Shown here: positions 23,159 to 32,617 of the stretch, one piece after another | Position numbering within the stretch: position 1 is the stretch's first letter | Layout: each line of letters opens with the position of its first letter | Assembly: GCF_024611995.1 (NCBI RefSeq) | Contig: NZ_CP102509.1 | Coordinates: 8,571,150 to 8,635,149 of the forward strand | Origin: Streptomyces sp. NBC_00162 | GTDB taxonomy: Bacteria > Actinomycetota > Actinomycetes > Streptomycetales > Streptomycetaceae | Reading direction: 5' to 3' | Length of the DNA: 64,000 nt | Position numbers and translations under genes: made by a program | The notes under the pieces: generated by a model | Database searches by the model: none | The model's input: only the letters and a program-made list of their open reading frames with translations | What the model was told of the DNA's origin: nothing

Positions 23159-24412
23159 GTGCTGAACGTGGAGGACTGGGCAGAGATACGCCGGCTGCAT
23201 CGAGCGGAAGGTGTGCCCATCAAGGAGATCTCGCGGCGACTGGGGGTGGCCCGCAACACGGTGCGGGCCGCGTTGTCCTCGGAGCGACCGCCTAAGTACC
23301 AGCGGACACCTCGGGGATCGGTCGTCGACCCGTTCGAACCGCAGATCCGCGTCCTGCTGAACGAGTGGCCCCGGATGCCGGCACCGGTCATCGCCGAGCG
23401 GATCGGCTGGCCGTACTCGTTGCCGCCGCTGCGGAAGCGGCTGGCGGTGATCCGGCCGGAGTACGTCGGCATCGACCCGGTCGACCGCGTGACCTACGAG
23501 CCCGGCGAGATCGCCCAGTGCGATCTGTGGTTCCCCGAGACGAAGGTGCGAGTCGCTGCCGGACAGGAACGGGTCCTACCCGTGCTGGTGATGTCGCTCG
23601 GGTTCTCCCGCTTCATGACCGCGACGATGATTCCGACCCGCCAGGCCGGCGACATCCTCTCGGGCATGTGGTCCCTGATCAGCGGCATCGGCAGGGTCAC
23701 GAAGACACTCGTCTGGGACCGCGAGTCCGCGATCGGCGGGACCGGGCGGGTGACCGCTCCCGCGGCGGCATTCGCCGGAACGCTTGCCACCAAGATCAAG
23801 CTGGCGCCGCCCCGCGACCCGGAATACAAGGGAATCGTTGAACGCAACAACCAGTACCTGGAGACCTCGTTCCTCCCCGGCCGGCAGTTCGCCTCCCAGG
23901 CCGACTTCAATCACCAGCTGGGCGACTGGCTGATCAGGGCCAACGCGCGGACGGTCCGCTCGATCCAGGGCCGCCCGGTCGACCGGCTGGAGACCGACTA
24001 CCTGTCGATGCTCCCGCTACCACCGATCACCCCGCCCATAGGGCTGAACCACCGCATCCGGCTGAGCCGGGACTACTACGTCCGCGTCGACACCGTCGAC
24101 TACTCGGTCGACCCGCAGGTCATCGGCCGCTTCGTCGACATCACCGCCTCCCCACAGGAGGTCAGGGTCCTCTGCGAGGGCCAGCTCGTCGCCCGGCACA
24201 CCAGGTCCTGGGCCAAGCAGGCCGTGGTCACCGACCCAGTCCACGTTGCAACCGCCGCCCGACTACGTCAGGCCCTGGCGTTCGACCGCGAAAGACGCGA
24301 GGCAGCCACCCGCCAACACGCCGACGGCCACACCGTCGCGCTGCGGGCCCTGCCGGACTACGACGCCCTGTTCGGCGTCGACTTCAACCCGCCGTCCACG
24401 AAAGCGAAGTGA
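23159..24412 (+). CDS. istA: IS21-family transposase IstA
   Basis: A 417-residue transposase. The N-terminal helix-turn-helix (VPIKEISRRLGVARNTVRAAL) binds the IS ends. The DDE core shows QCDLWFPETKV (first Asp), LVWDRESAIGG (second Asp) and GIVERNNQYLETSF (Glu). The start is GTG 23159, or GTG 23168, just after the left repeat. It is followed by istB after 3 bp; the pair is co-transcribed as in other IS21 elements. Length and motifs are complete. Confidence 0.92.
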   Translation: MLNVEDWAEIRRLHRAEGVPIKEISRRLGVARNTVRAALSSERPPKYQRTPRGSVVDPFEPQIRVLLNEWPRMPAPVIAERIGWPYSLPPLRKRLAVIRPEYVGIDPVDRVTYEPGEIAQCDLWFPETKVRVAAGQERVLPVLVMSLGFSRFMTATMIPTRQAGDILSGMWSLISGIGRVTKTLVWDRESAIGGTGRVTAPAAAFAGTLATKIKLAPPRDPEYKGIVERNNQYLETSFLPGRQFASQADFNHQLGDWLIRANARTVRSIQGRPVDRLETDYLSMLPLPPITPPIGLNHRIRLSRDYYVRVDTVDYSVDPQVIGRFVDITASPQEVRVLCEGQLVARHTRSWAKQAVVTDPVHVATAARLRQALAFDRERREAATRQHADGHTVALRALPDYDALFGVDFNPPSTKAK

Positions 24413-24415
24413 CCC

Positions 24416-25237
24416 ATGACCACGGCTATCAAGCCCGATCAGCCCACCGCGGTGACCGGGCCGAAGGACGGCATGCCGTCCATGCTCGCTTACCTGACCC
24501 GGGTGCTGAAGATGCCCACGATCGGCGCGGCCTGGGAAGAGCTCGCTGACCAGGCCCGCGACCAGAACTGGTCCCACGAGGAGTATCTGGCCGCCCTGCT
24601 GCAGCGGCAGGTCGCCGACCGCGAGTCCAAGGGCACCATGATGCGGATCCGCACCGCCCACTTCCCGCAGGTCAAAACACTGGAGGACTTCAACCTCGAC
24701 CACCTGCCCTCGCTGCGGCGCGACGTCCTTGCCCACCTTGCGACCGGCACGTTCGTCGCGAAGGCCGAGAACGTGATCCTGCTGGGCCCTCCTGGGATCG
24801 GGAAGACGCACCTGGCCATCGGCCTGGGGGTCAAGGCCACCCAGGCCGGCTACTCGGTCCTGTTCGACACCGCCAGCAATTGGATCGCCCGCCTCGCGAC
24901 AGCCCACCAGGCCGGCCGCCTGGAGGCCGAGCTGAAGAAGATCCGCCGCTACAAGTTGATCATTGTCGACGAGGTGGGCTACATCCCGTTCGACCAAGAC
25001 GCGGCGAACCTGTTCTTCCAGCTCATCGCATCTCGCTACGAGCAGGGCTCTGTGATGGTCACCTCGAATCTCCCCTTCGGGCGGTGGGGAGAGACCTTCT
25101 CGGATGACGTTGTGGCCGCCGCGATGATCGACCGCTTGGCCCATCATGCCGAGGTCCTCACGCTGACCGGCGACTCCTACCGAACCCGCCAACGACGCGA
25201 ACTGCTGAACAAGGAAAACGGCGCCGGACGCCGGTAA
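24416..25237 (+). CDS. istB: IS21-family helper ATPase IstB
   Basis: A 273-residue AAA+ ATPase that selects targets and activates IstA. It shows the DnaC-like Walker A LLGPPGIGKTHLAIGLG and Walker B LIIVDEVGYIPFD, then sensor motif VMVTSNLPFGRWGETF. ATG 24416 lies 3 bp after the istA stop. The C-terminus is complete (RRELLNKENGAGRR). Confidence 0.92.
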   Translation: MTTAIKPDQPTAVTGPKDGMPSMLAYLTRVLKMPTIGAAWEELADQARDQNWSHEEYLAALLQRQVADRESKGTMMRIRTAHFPQVKTLEDFNLDHLPSLRRDVLAHLATGTFVAKAENVILLGPPGIGKTHLAIGLGVKATQAGYSVLFDTASNWIARLATAHQAGRLEAELKKIRRYKLIIVDEVGYIPFDQDAANLFFQLIASRYEQGSVMVTSNLPFGRWGETFSDDVVAAAMIDRLAHHAEVLTLTGDSYRTRQRRELLNKENGAGRR

Positions 25238-25238
25238 T

Positions 25239-25685
25239 TCACAGCGCCCACCAGCAATACAACCGCTGACCGGAGGCCTGAGCGCGCTGAGCCAGTCCAA
25301 CCAGGCCGTTCAGAACATCCGTCGCGACCTCAACGCTGATCCGAATCTGGCGGAGTTCGTCGGTCTTCGACCATGGCTCAGCAAATCGAACGAGGTCGTC
25401 CTCCGCAGCCGTGACGAGGGCATCGAACAGGGTGTCCGACAAGCTGACCACAAAGGGCGGGCCGTCCTCCGGCGATGACAGCAGCTGCCCGGACCGTGGG
25501 CGTTCGCTGGCCTCCTCATAGCTACAGCCCGTCATGATGGCTTCGAGCTGGGCAATCGCGACGACCGGGTCGATGTTCTTGAGGAGGAACACGTCGAGCT
25601 CCGCTCGACTCGGTCCTCCCGGAGATTTCAGGACCGCGATGGCAGCCTCGTCGTCAGCAGCGGAGAAGTAGTCGCACAGAGTCAT
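25239..25685 (-). CDS. Passenger gene inside IS21 element, immunity-like hypothetical
   Basis: A 148-residue soluble acidic protein in opposite orientation between istB and the right end of the IS. It begins MTLCDYFSAADDEAAIAVL and contains VDVFLLKNIDPVVAIAQL-like sequence (residues ~29-48) and a C-terminal QRLYCWWAL. It resembles small actinomycete proteins (DUF1877-like) that are often grouped with immunity proteins, but I cannot assign a function. IS21 elements normally carry only istA/istB, so this is an unusual cargo. The start ATG 25685 lacks a strong ribosome binding site. Its stop faces istB's stop. Confidence 0.55.
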   Translation of the reverse strand: MTLCDYFSAADDEAAIAVLKSPGGPSRAELDVFLLKNIDPVVAIAQLEAIMTGCSYEEASERPRSGQLLSSPEDGPPFVVSLSDTLFDALVTAAEDDLVRFAEPWSKTDELRQIRISVEVATDVLNGLVGLAQRAQASGQRLYCWWAL

Positions 25686-25784
25686 GTCGCTGATTCTGGC
25701 ATCCACGGCTGACAGCCTGCCGGGGCACTGGGCGAGCAACAACAGGGGGTCAGTTTTCAGAGACTCGCCGGGGGTCAGCTTTCA

Positions 25785-26244
25785 GAGAGCGTTGACAGCG
25801 TCTGATAGTGCTCAGCGGCAGCGCATGGGGGTTGCCGCTGGCGTCCTGGATCTCGCGCGGCGTGGGCGCGCCGGCCGCCTCGTAGACCTGGACCAGCGCC
25901 ACGCCCAGGTCCGCCCGGTCGGCGATCATCTCGACCTTCGGCGCGCGGAGCTTGGCCAGGACGCCCCGCTCCTCGATCCGGGCCTGCGTCCGGAGCTTGA
26001 GAAGGTGGTCGGTCATCAGCAGGTCGGCCCCACAGGCCGCGGCGAAATCCTTGACGGTCTTGGCCTTGGGGACCTTCTCGCCCGAGGCCGCGCGCTTGAG
26101 CGCGGCCGAGGAGACGCTCACCGAGGGCCCGGTAGCCATCGAATCGAAGGTGAGGCCCGCCTCGGCCTGGAGCGTGCGCAGCGCCGCGGCCAGCAGACCG
26201 CGGCGGAGGTGAGGAGTGCTGATCGGCTTGGGATGACGTCCCAT
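25785..26244 (-). pseudogene. XRE-like HTH protein truncated by IS21
   Basis: From ATG 26244 (MGRHPKPISTPHLRRGLLAA) the protein runs ~153 residues, then crosses into the IS21 right end and stops at 25750. It contains an HTH-like module (SVSVSSAALKRAASGEKVPK, AKTVKDFAAACGAD) and long helices (LLKLRTQARIEERGVLAKL). The C-terminal part has been displaced by the insertion. The gene lies 11 bp downstream of a membrane protein gene on the same strand. The intact protein would be a DNA-binding regulator, perhaps of phage or plasmid type. Confidence 0.6.
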
Positions 26245-26255
26245 CTCCCGCCCCC

Positions 26256-26540
26256 TCAGCTCTGCTTGACCAGGCGCAGCAGGCCTGTAGCAAGGGCCAC
26301 GCTAGCGGACTCTGCAATACGGCGGCCACCGGTGACCACCACGATGACACCGGCGCTGATCAGGCCGCAGCCGCCGAGGAGTTGCAGGATCTCGAGGACC
26401 GGGACGTGCCCGACGAGGTAGAGAACGCTTCCCAGGGCAGGGAAGAGGCCCAGGAGGAAGGCGTGCGCCAGGGTGAGCCGGCCCGGAACGGAGCCAGCGG
26501 GGTGCACGCCGGCGGTGCCGACGTGCTCGGTCTGCGGCAT
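26256..26540 (-). CDS. Small membrane protein
   Basis: A 94-residue protein starting at ATG 26540 with AGGGG just upstream. It has hydrophobic segments at about 23-44 (LTLAHAFLLGLFPALGSVLY) and 48-66 (LQLLGGCGLISAGVIVVVTG), then a polar C-terminus. Upstream in-frame codons extend the frame but have poor composition. It forms an apparent operon with the truncated HTH gene. Function unknown. Confidence 0.5.
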   Translation of the reverse strand: MPQTEHVGTAGVHPAGSVPGRLTLAHAFLLGLFPALGSVLYLVGHVPVLEILQLLGGCGLISAGVIVVVTGGRRIAESASVALATGLLRLVKQS

Positions 26541-27644
26541 GAGAGCCCCTACGTGACTTACGCGAAGGGCGCCGACACCGAGGCCTCGGCGCCCCCCGCT
26601 TGCTGGGTGCAACCCCGCGGGATCACGGCAGTTGGAGCTGCACATGCACGGGTAAGAAGAAGTGTTCAGCACCGCCGGTAATCGCGGTAACACAGAGAGT
26701 CGAATAAACTACCCGTTTGCCCGATTGGTCGGAACATTGGCTCAGCGGCGCCCAAATAGATGGGGCTTCGTGACGTAACCCCGTCCTGCGCGCCAACCGG
26801 CCTCCAGGCCACCTCCGCCAGGCCCAACCAAGCCACAATTCACCCGAATGGACGCCGTTTGGCTCACGCAGGTACACAGCTCGATTGCACGCGCATAAGT
26901 CCTCCGGCATCGTGGCACTGCTGGGGTTACCAAGTGCATTTCAAAGTGCACCAGAACCCCCGCAACGAAGCCCCTACCAGCTGGGTGCAACCAAGGTGAT
27001 CAGGGCCTTCACGGCAACCCCGCGTTGGAGCGCGGCAAGCCACCCCAAGGGGCCGGCGTCCACCACGCCGGCCCCTTGCTCATGAACTTGTGTTCCGGTC
27101 CCCGGCCCTAACGAGGGCCCGCCAAGGCACCGAAGCTGGTGCAGGCACCGGCGGCGGTTGCTACACCGCACCTTGCTGTCCAGGGCAGCTCAGCCCGATG
27201 ACACCAACTTCACCACGCCAGCCTGTCCTCACAGACCCCCCGCACCAACCGTGACCAGCACAGATCAAGCAACCGAGTCACGAAACAGCCCATGCAGCCT
27301 GATGGACAACCACACGCGGCGTCGCAAGGTGGGCCCCTGACTGCCCCTCATACCCCTTGTGAGCTGCAGTTTTACCGAGCCGTTTCAGTGACACCGAGGT
27401 AACGCCGATCACTGAAGGCAGGTGACCGATTCGCCGTGGCACTGTCGTGTTCCTTTGACACCCCCGCAGCCCGGCCGCGCCCGATTGCCCACGCCGAGGC
27501 GAAGTGGAAGCCTGGAGACGACATCGCACCGGGTCAGGCCCACCGCCCGCTAGTGCTGTGTCTGGACCAACTCCGTGCAACGGAATCCGCCTCCGGGGTG
27601 CCACTCCGTCATGGAGGGGCGTGCCTGAACCGTCACATATCAGG
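26541..27644. other. Long region without intact gene
   Basis: About 1.1 kb in which I find no supported gene on either strand. It contains a strong terminator-like hairpin at 27046-27078 and some short open frames without ribosome binding sites. GC is a little lower than in neighbouring genes around 26650-26960. Confidence 0.45.
27046..27078. terminator. Terminator-like hairpin
   Basis: CAAGGGGCCGGCG (27046-27058) pairs perfectly with CGCCGGCCCCTTG (27066-27078) across a 7-nt loop. No long T-run follows, as is common in streptomycetes. Confidence 0.6.
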
Positions 27645-28871
27645 CTACGGACGGCAGGTGATGTTCGAGGCATAGCGCTTCTCGTGGCAGGGCAGAAGGA
27701 TCGAAGTGGGAGACTCCAGGCTGTAGACGAACCGCTGGCGGGGCGCGACCGGCCCGGACTCGGCCCGGAATTGCTTCGTCCCATCACGGAGCACCACACC
27801 TGTGTGTCTGCCGTCGGCATCTGTGTACGTTGCTTCGATGTCCCAGCCGCAGGCCCCGCTCGCGACAGCGGCGGCCACGCGCAGTCCGCCGGGTTCCAGG
27901 CCGCCGCCCAAGTCGATCTTCCGGTGTTCGAAGTACGGGCGTCCCTGGTCAGGGCCTCCGTCGGTGATGACGGGCACGACGGGCGCGGAGTCCCTCCCAT
28001 CAAGATCGAACAGAATTCCGGAGTACCCGGTCTCACCGGCAGTTGGCTTCTCCACCACTGTCTGCGCGGTCGAAGGCGCACAGTGCACGTCGACAGCCTG
28101 CATCCCGGTGACGGAAACGGGCGACTTGCGCTGGCTGAAGAGGTTGAGAGTGAAGGAAGTGGCTTGTCCGTGGGGAAAGCCCTCCGCCATCGTCAAACCC
28201 GGGTAGCCACCGAGGATCCGGCCGCCGAGCGGGCCCAGCAGAGCCCACACCCGACGGCCGAGGTGGTCTGTTTCCGTATCCAACGCCAGCAGAGCCTGCG
28301 CCTCAGCGGGGTTCAGCGTGCGGTCGAGCACCATCGTCCACGCGTCCTCGTCGAGTGCCGATAGGTCGGGGCTCACGACGGCTGTGAAGGGAGGCTCCTC
28401 CTGATCGAGCTGGTCCTCTACGTCCTGCTGGTTCTTCAAAAGAGACTCGGCGGTGGCCAGCTCGTACACGTACTCCCCGAACATCCCGAGGAGCACCCCG
28501 CAGACTGCCGTGACACAAGCGACAGTGAGGATGGCGGCGCGTGTCCTCCGCCGCTTGGCCGCGGGCAGTGCCGCCGTGCCGGGCGCGAACTGCTCACCCA
28601 GCGCATCGCGGAAGCGTTCCTCGTCCCGCCCCGGCGCCGACACCCCGGCGGGTGGCTGAGCAGCCGCCGGACCGTGCTCGGCTGTGCCCGTGGCCGCCGC
28701 AGTTGGCCCTCCTGGCGTGAAGCCGGCCGCGGTGGACTCGACAGCTGGTGCCGGCCCGCCGGCCGGTGGGGTGGCCGGGACTGCCTGCGGCGACTGCGAC
28801 CGTGGCGTGGCACGGGCTCTCCCCGCCCCGGGGTTTCCCGCTGAATGTCCGGCCGGCGGCGGTGAGGACAT
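27645..28871 (-). CDS. Single-pass membrane protein with Pro/Ala-rich N-terminus
   Basis: A 408-residue protein from ATG 28871 (AAGGGGG about 10 bp upstream). Residues 1-105 are Pro/Ala/Gly-rich and disordered, and residues ~106-110 carry KRRRTR before a membrane helix AAILTVACVTAVCGVLLGMF (~113-132). The remaining ~275 residues would be extracellular and probably beta-rich (VSVTGMQAVDVHCAPSTAQT, GACGWDIEATYTDADG), with a few Cys that could form disulfides. The layout suggests a membrane-anchored surface or sensor protein with a cytosolic disordered tail. No enzyme motif. It is monocistronic. Confidence 0.65.
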   Translation of the reverse strand: MSSPPPAGHSAGNPGAGRARATPRSQSPQAVPATPPAGGPAPAVESTAAGFTPGGPTAAATGTAEHGPAAAQPPAGVSAPGRDEERFRDALGEQFAPGTAALPAAKRRRTRAAILTVACVTAVCGVLLGMFGEYVYELATAESLLKNQQDVEDQLDQEEPPFTAVVSPDLSALDEDAWTMVLDRTLNPAEAQALLALDTETDHLGRRVWALLGPLGGRILGGYPGLTMAEGFPHGQATSFTLNLFSQRKSPVSVTGMQAVDVHCAPSTAQTVVEKPTAGETGYSGILFDLDGRDSAPVVPVITDGGPDQGRPYFEHRKIDLGGGLEPGGLRVAAAVASGACGWDIEATYTDADGRHTGVVLRDGTKQFRAESGPVAPRQRFVYSLESPTSILLPCHEKRYASNITCRP

Positions 28872-29021
28872 GCGCGCGCTACCCCCTTGGCTCGGCTGCC
28901 CATACGCGGAAGAGAAAGGTATACGCCTACCCAAGGCGCACGGGAGGGCGCATCCGACCACGCCCGAAGGCACCTAGCGCCCCCTCAGTCGGGACACCGC
29001 CAACGCCAGCTTCCAGACCAA

Positions 29022-29162
29022 CTCGCGGCCGCGCGAGCCTACTACGAACTACACGGCACCCTCGCCGCCCCGCGAGGCGCAGCGATCCTCGACATCCCGG
29101 CCGGGCACTGGCTCACGAACATCCGCAGGCCCGGCGGACGGAGTCGGCAGGGTGCACAGTGA
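29022..29162 (+). pseudogene. Helicase-associated domain fragment
   Basis: The plus-strand frame LAAARAYYELHGTLAAPRGA, ILDIPAGHWLTNIRRPGG matches the short helix repeat of helicase-associated (HA) domains, which occur in tandem in large actinomycete DEAD/DEAH helicases. Only one repeat remains, with no start codon. It is a remnant of a much larger gene. Confidence 0.55.
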
Positions 29163-29269
29163 CACTCAGGCCGGACCCTGCCGAAGGACCGGCTGCGCGC
29201 ACCGCGGGGGCCACCCCACTACAGGCCACGCCCCCGCCCGAGATGTCTCTCCGTCTCGATGCGAGCGTG

Positions 29270-30335
29270 CTACCGGTCGCGAGCCGGCGGGGCGCAGGGG
29301 TCGGGTTTGTTTGGGGTGGGTGTCGGGGTCGGCGTCGGTGAGGTGCTGGGCGTGGGGGTAGGGCTCGGTGTCGGTGCGGTACTCGGTGTCGGTGTTGGAG
29401 GGGTGTCCGCCGAAGCGCTGGAGGAGGGCGCGGTCGGGAAACTGAAGGCGGGGAGCTTGCTGTAGATGATGTCCCCTGGCTTGAGGGCGAATGCCGCCTG
29501 CTGCACGGTTTTGCGGCCCTGGAAGTCGGCTCGGGGGATTAGCTGGTCGGCGGTCTGGGTCTGACCAGCCTGGCAGGTGCCGGGGGTCCCGGTGAGGGAG
29601 TCTCCCGCCAGCATCGCGGCCAGCGCCAGCCCGGCGACCGCGGTCGCCGTGGCCAGCGGACGTAACGCCGGCCGCAGCACAAGGTCCCTCCCTGCCGCCG
29701 CAACCGGCCGCCGACGCCGGCGGCGGACGCCCGGGTGTGCAGACTTTCCCCTTCTCGTGGTTGCGGCCCGTGGGCTTGGGCGGCCGTCTGGCCGGCGCGG
29801 TGCAGGAGTTCGTCCGCGTCCTGCCGGGCCCGGGCGCACAGCTGTGCGGCTTCGGCTTCCGCGCTCGCGCGGATACGGACGGCCTCGGCGCGGGCATCCC
29901 CGCGGACGGCTTCGGCTTCCTGCGCGGCGTCGTCCAGGGTCTGCCGCACGGAGGCACGCAAGCGCTTGCTCGCGGGCTGGGCCCGGCGCTGGAGCAGCTT
30001 CACGTCCTGCCAGCGGCCACGCCAGTCGTCCACGAGTGCGGGGTCGGCCCGGAACCCGGCAGCGGCGGGCGGATCCAGATGACGGGGGTGGTAGCGACCC
30101 GGACGAATTCGAGCAGGGCCTCCAGGGAGGTGAACCGCTTGCCGGCCAGCAACTCGTTGAGGCCGGCCTTGGTCAGCCGCGGCCTCACCGAGGCACTGGC
30201 CAGGGTCGAGTAGCTTGGCGCGCCGTTGGCGATGTGAAGCCGGTTCAGCTCCTCGGTGAACTCGTGCAGCGCGTCCTCGAACGCAGCGATCGCGGCGGCA
30301 TCGTGCGGCTCGATCCCGGGATCTTCATGAGTCAC
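29270..30335 (-). pseudogene. Coiled-coil/membrane protein broken by two frameshifts
   Basis: Three consecutive minus-strand frames make one sensible protein. From GTG 30335: an HTH-like start (DALHEFTEELNRLHIANG, LTKAGLNELLAGKRFTSLEA). After a shift at a C-run (30084-30088): VDDWRGRWQDVKLLQRRAQ and an Ala/Arg/Glu coiled coil. After a second shift near 29690: a membrane helix (TATAVAGLALAAMLAGD), an extracytoplasmic part (RKTVQQAAFALKPGDIIYSK) and a Pro/Thr repeat tail. Each shift needs one extra base in a C or G run. The intact protein would be ~330 residues. Real decay or consensus error cannot be told apart here. Confidence 0.6.
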
Positions 30336-30534
30336 CGGATCACCCCCTTGTCCGGAAAGCAACGCTAGAGAGTCTTGGCGCCGTACGTACACGGAATCTG
30401 TCGAACGATGCTGAACGCCCGACGGCGTTCGAGGTCAGGCCGGATTCACCTGCGCAATGCAGGGCGTTGTCCGGGTCCATGCGGGCCCGTGCGGATCACT
30501 AGGAACCCGCGCTCGCGGCCGCTCTCCTGGAGAC

Positions 30535-30763
30535 ATGACCGACACCGACGCGACACCACAGACACCCGACCCGACACGGCCCCCACCCACCCGGAGCCGC
30601 CCGCACCCCCGAAACGAACCGGCACGGAACCCACGACAGCTTCGTGCTGATCGCCCTCCTCGCCACCTGCGCTGGCATCTACCTCGCCGTCGGGGACACC
30701 GGGTTCGCCGGCGTCATCAGCGCCGTCGCCGGCCTCTACGGCACCTGGCGCACCCGCCGCTGA
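30535..30763 (+). pseudogene. Small membrane protein split by a frameshift
   Basis: ATG 30535 opens a frame with a Thr/Pro-rich start (TDTDATPQTPDPTRP). The hydrophobic part (HDSFVLIALLATCAGIYLAV, GFAGVISAVAGLYGTWRTRR, stop 30761-30763) lies in the +1 frame, which has no start of its own. Removing one C from a C-run near 30570 joins them into a ~75-residue protein with two membrane helices. Function unknown. Confidence 0.45.
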
Positions 30764-30856
30764 CCCACCCCGAGGAAGCGGGGCCCATCCAACGGGGCGG
30801 CATGCTCCGGCACTGCGGCAACCACCGATGCCCGCCTCATCGGGATCCCAGTGCGG

Positions 30857-31051
30857 TCATGCGCCCTCTGGCCGGTGGCGCACCGTGGTGTCCGGGCCGG
30901 GGCTCATGACGGTCTCATGTCCGTCGTCGAAGCGGACCCGGTAAGGCGGGGTGCCGTCATCTCCCAGTACCTCGATGACCTCCGCTGTCCGATCGTGCTG
31001 TCCCACGATCCGCCCGTGCACCACAATCTGGTCGCCCACGCTTGCCTGCAT
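30857..31051 (-). CDS. DUF1918 protein
   Basis: A 64-residue protein from ATG 31051 with GGAG 7 bp upstream. MQASVGDQIVVHGRIVGQHD, RTAEVIEV and PPYRVRFDDGHETVMSPGPD fit the DUF1918 family, small SH3-like beta-barrel proteins abundant in actinomycetes and of unknown function. Length is normal for the family. Upstream in-frame sequence is not coding. No operon partner. Confidence 0.85.
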   Translation of the reverse strand: MQASVGDQIVVHGRIVGQHDRTAEVIEVLGDDGTPPYRVRFDDGHETVMSPGPDTTVRHRPEGA

Positions 31052-31416
31052 CCCGCGTCTCCGTTCAATTCGCTGTGATGGCCTCCGCCGAGGTACCCGG
31101 GCTAGCGCTCCTCCATGCCCGGCGTCACCCGAACGCGGCCCGTACACCGCCGCTTGACCGCGTACTTCCCCCGGAGGAGCGCCGCGTAGTTGGCGACGAG
31201 GACGACGAGCGCGCTGGGGGTGGGACTGGTCGTCCCCGACCAACCCGAGGAAGGGGTCGGCCCGTCCAGCCAACGGTTCAGCCGCACTTCGGTGCACCCC
31301 CGATCCGGCCAGCAGTCCGCGGCCGGGGTTCAGCGCGCCTCGCACTGGCGCCGGTGAGCGCCGGGTCAGGATGGGGGCCTCGCGGGCCTCGTGTGCCTCC
31401 GGGGGAAGGAGAGCGG

Positions 31417-31839
31417 ATGAACACCACTCAGGTTCAGCACTGCGGCAGCTCCGTCCTGGTCAGTGTCGGCGGTGAACTCGATGAGGAAGCGGGAACGGTG
31501 CTCCAGCAGGCGCTGGACGGCGTCGCCATCGACGCGCGGGATCTCATGGTCGATCTACACGGCGTGGTGTCCATGGACTCCGGCGGTCTGCTCCACGTCC
31601 TGGAGCTGCACCGGCGCGCGGAGTGCCTTGGCCTGCGGGTCCTGGTCATCGGCTGGCAGCCTCAGCCCCAGCAGCTCATGGCCCAGATCGCCGGGATCCG
31701 CGGGCCGGGTTCGGCTACCGGGGAGCGGTACGCGCTGGCGGGCTTCCGCCGACTGCTAGAGCAACGCGCCCAGCATGATCGGCACTTCGCGGACTTCGGT
31801 GTCGGAACGCCGATCCTCTCGACTGCGCCGGGTGAGTGA
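31417..31839 (+). CDS. STAS-domain anti-sigma factor antagonist
   Basis: A 140-residue protein. Its STAS fold (residues ~4-105) shows VLVSVGGELDEEAGTVLQQA and LMVDLHGVVSMDSGGLLHVL, where Ser in SMDSGG is at the phosphorylation site of SpoIIAA/RsbV proteins. In this family the unphosphorylated form binds an anti-sigma kinase and frees the sigma factor. The start is ATG 31417 with GGAAGGAGAG upstream. No anti-sigma factor or sigma gene is adjacent, so its partner must be elsewhere. The C-terminal ~35 residues extend beyond the usual domain. Confidence 0.82.
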   Translation: MNTTQVQHCGSSVLVSVGGELDEEAGTVLQQALDGVAIDARDLMVDLHGVVSMDSGGLLHVLELHRRAECLGLRVLVIGWQPQPQQLMAQIAGIRGPGSATGERYALAGFRRLLEQRAQHDRHFADFGVGTPILSTAPGE

Positions 31840-32043
31840 GGGCCCACAATCCGGTATGCGAGGGCTGCCCCCTCTGGCGTGTGATGCAGTACCGCGCCCG
31901 GCCCCAGGGTCGATATCGCTGCCGGCCGCGGGTTCTGCACCGCTGCGAGCACATGACGGAACGGTCACGCGCCGCTACATCCGCCGAGCAGCCTCGTTGG
32001 ACGCCAACATGGAGCAGCAAACCGTTTCACCCCCAGACTGGAC

Positions 32044-32211
32044 CGGTTTCCCCCGCTGGAGTGGGCGCCCAGGAAGGTATCCGATACGCCGATATACGAC
32101 GCACTCGAGGAGCAGTGGCTCGGCGAAGGCCGTGAAGTACCCCGCTGTCCGGGCCTGTCGTCCGGTGGCCTGCACCGGATGAACACCGGCGACCTGTTCC
32201 ACCGCGCCTGA
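32044..32211 (+). pseudogene. Small coding fragment
   Basis: Plus-strand frame: RFPPLEWAPRKVSDTPIYDA, LEEQWLGEGREVPR, ending HRMNTGDLFHRA at TGA 32209-32211. PPLEWAPRKVSDTPIYD resembles a segment seen near the end of several Streptomyces hypothetical proteins. The frame is open upstream but has no start codon or ribosome binding site; neighbouring frames are poor. Probably a remnant. Confidence 0.35.
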
Positions 32212-32419
32212 CACGCAACCCCGGCACGGAAGATCAGGACGGTCACGAGAAGCAGCAGCGCTCCACCGGATTGTGCGGGCAACCGGTTCGGTTCCCCACT
32301 GTGAGTCGGTCCGATCCGGAGCTCCGACGGCAGCGGCCGTGCAAGACTCCCGGCCGAAGCCAGCGCGGCCGCCTTGAGGGGCGACTCACGGCGCGGCGGT
32401 TCGAACGGAGACAGTGCCG

Positions 32420-32617
32420 TCAGTTGTCCTCGGCAAGGATGAGATCGGCTGCGTGGTGCGGGCAGGCGGGGGTGTGCCAGGTCACCGACAGGAACTCCCC
32501 GTCGGCGCTGAGAGTCCGCGCTCCACCAGTGGCCGCAGTGGCCCGGCAAAGGCCGCAGAAGACGACCTTCAACGGGAGCAGGTCCGCCGAAGGGCGGCAT
32601 CGTGTCGTCGGTTCCAT
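32420..32617 (-). CDS. Small Cys/His protein, possible zinc binder
   Basis: A 65-residue protein from ATG 32617 with GGAG 6 bp upstream. Two Cys in FCGLCRAT and a later HTPACPHHAADL give a C-x2-C ... H-x4-C-x-H-H pattern able to bind zinc. The family is not recognised. It is monocistronic on the minus strand; the adjacent 32618-32916 has no other gene I can support. Confidence 0.55.
   Translation of the reverse strand: MEPTTRCRPSADLLPLKVVFCGLCRATAATGGARTLSADGEFLSVTWHTPACPHHAADLILAEDN

Larger units (their letters stand above)
23103..25784 (+). mobile_element. IS21-family element with passenger gene
   Basis: The left end (23103) starts TGAAAACTGACCCCC. The right end (complement from 25784) starts TGAAAGCTGACCCCC, and both continue with similar sequence for about 40 bp. 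The right end contains two tandem copies of the repeat (25745-25759, 25770-25784). Inside are istA, istB and an oppositely oriented extra gene. No convincing target duplication is seen. The right end interrupts an HTH gene. Confidence 0.85.
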
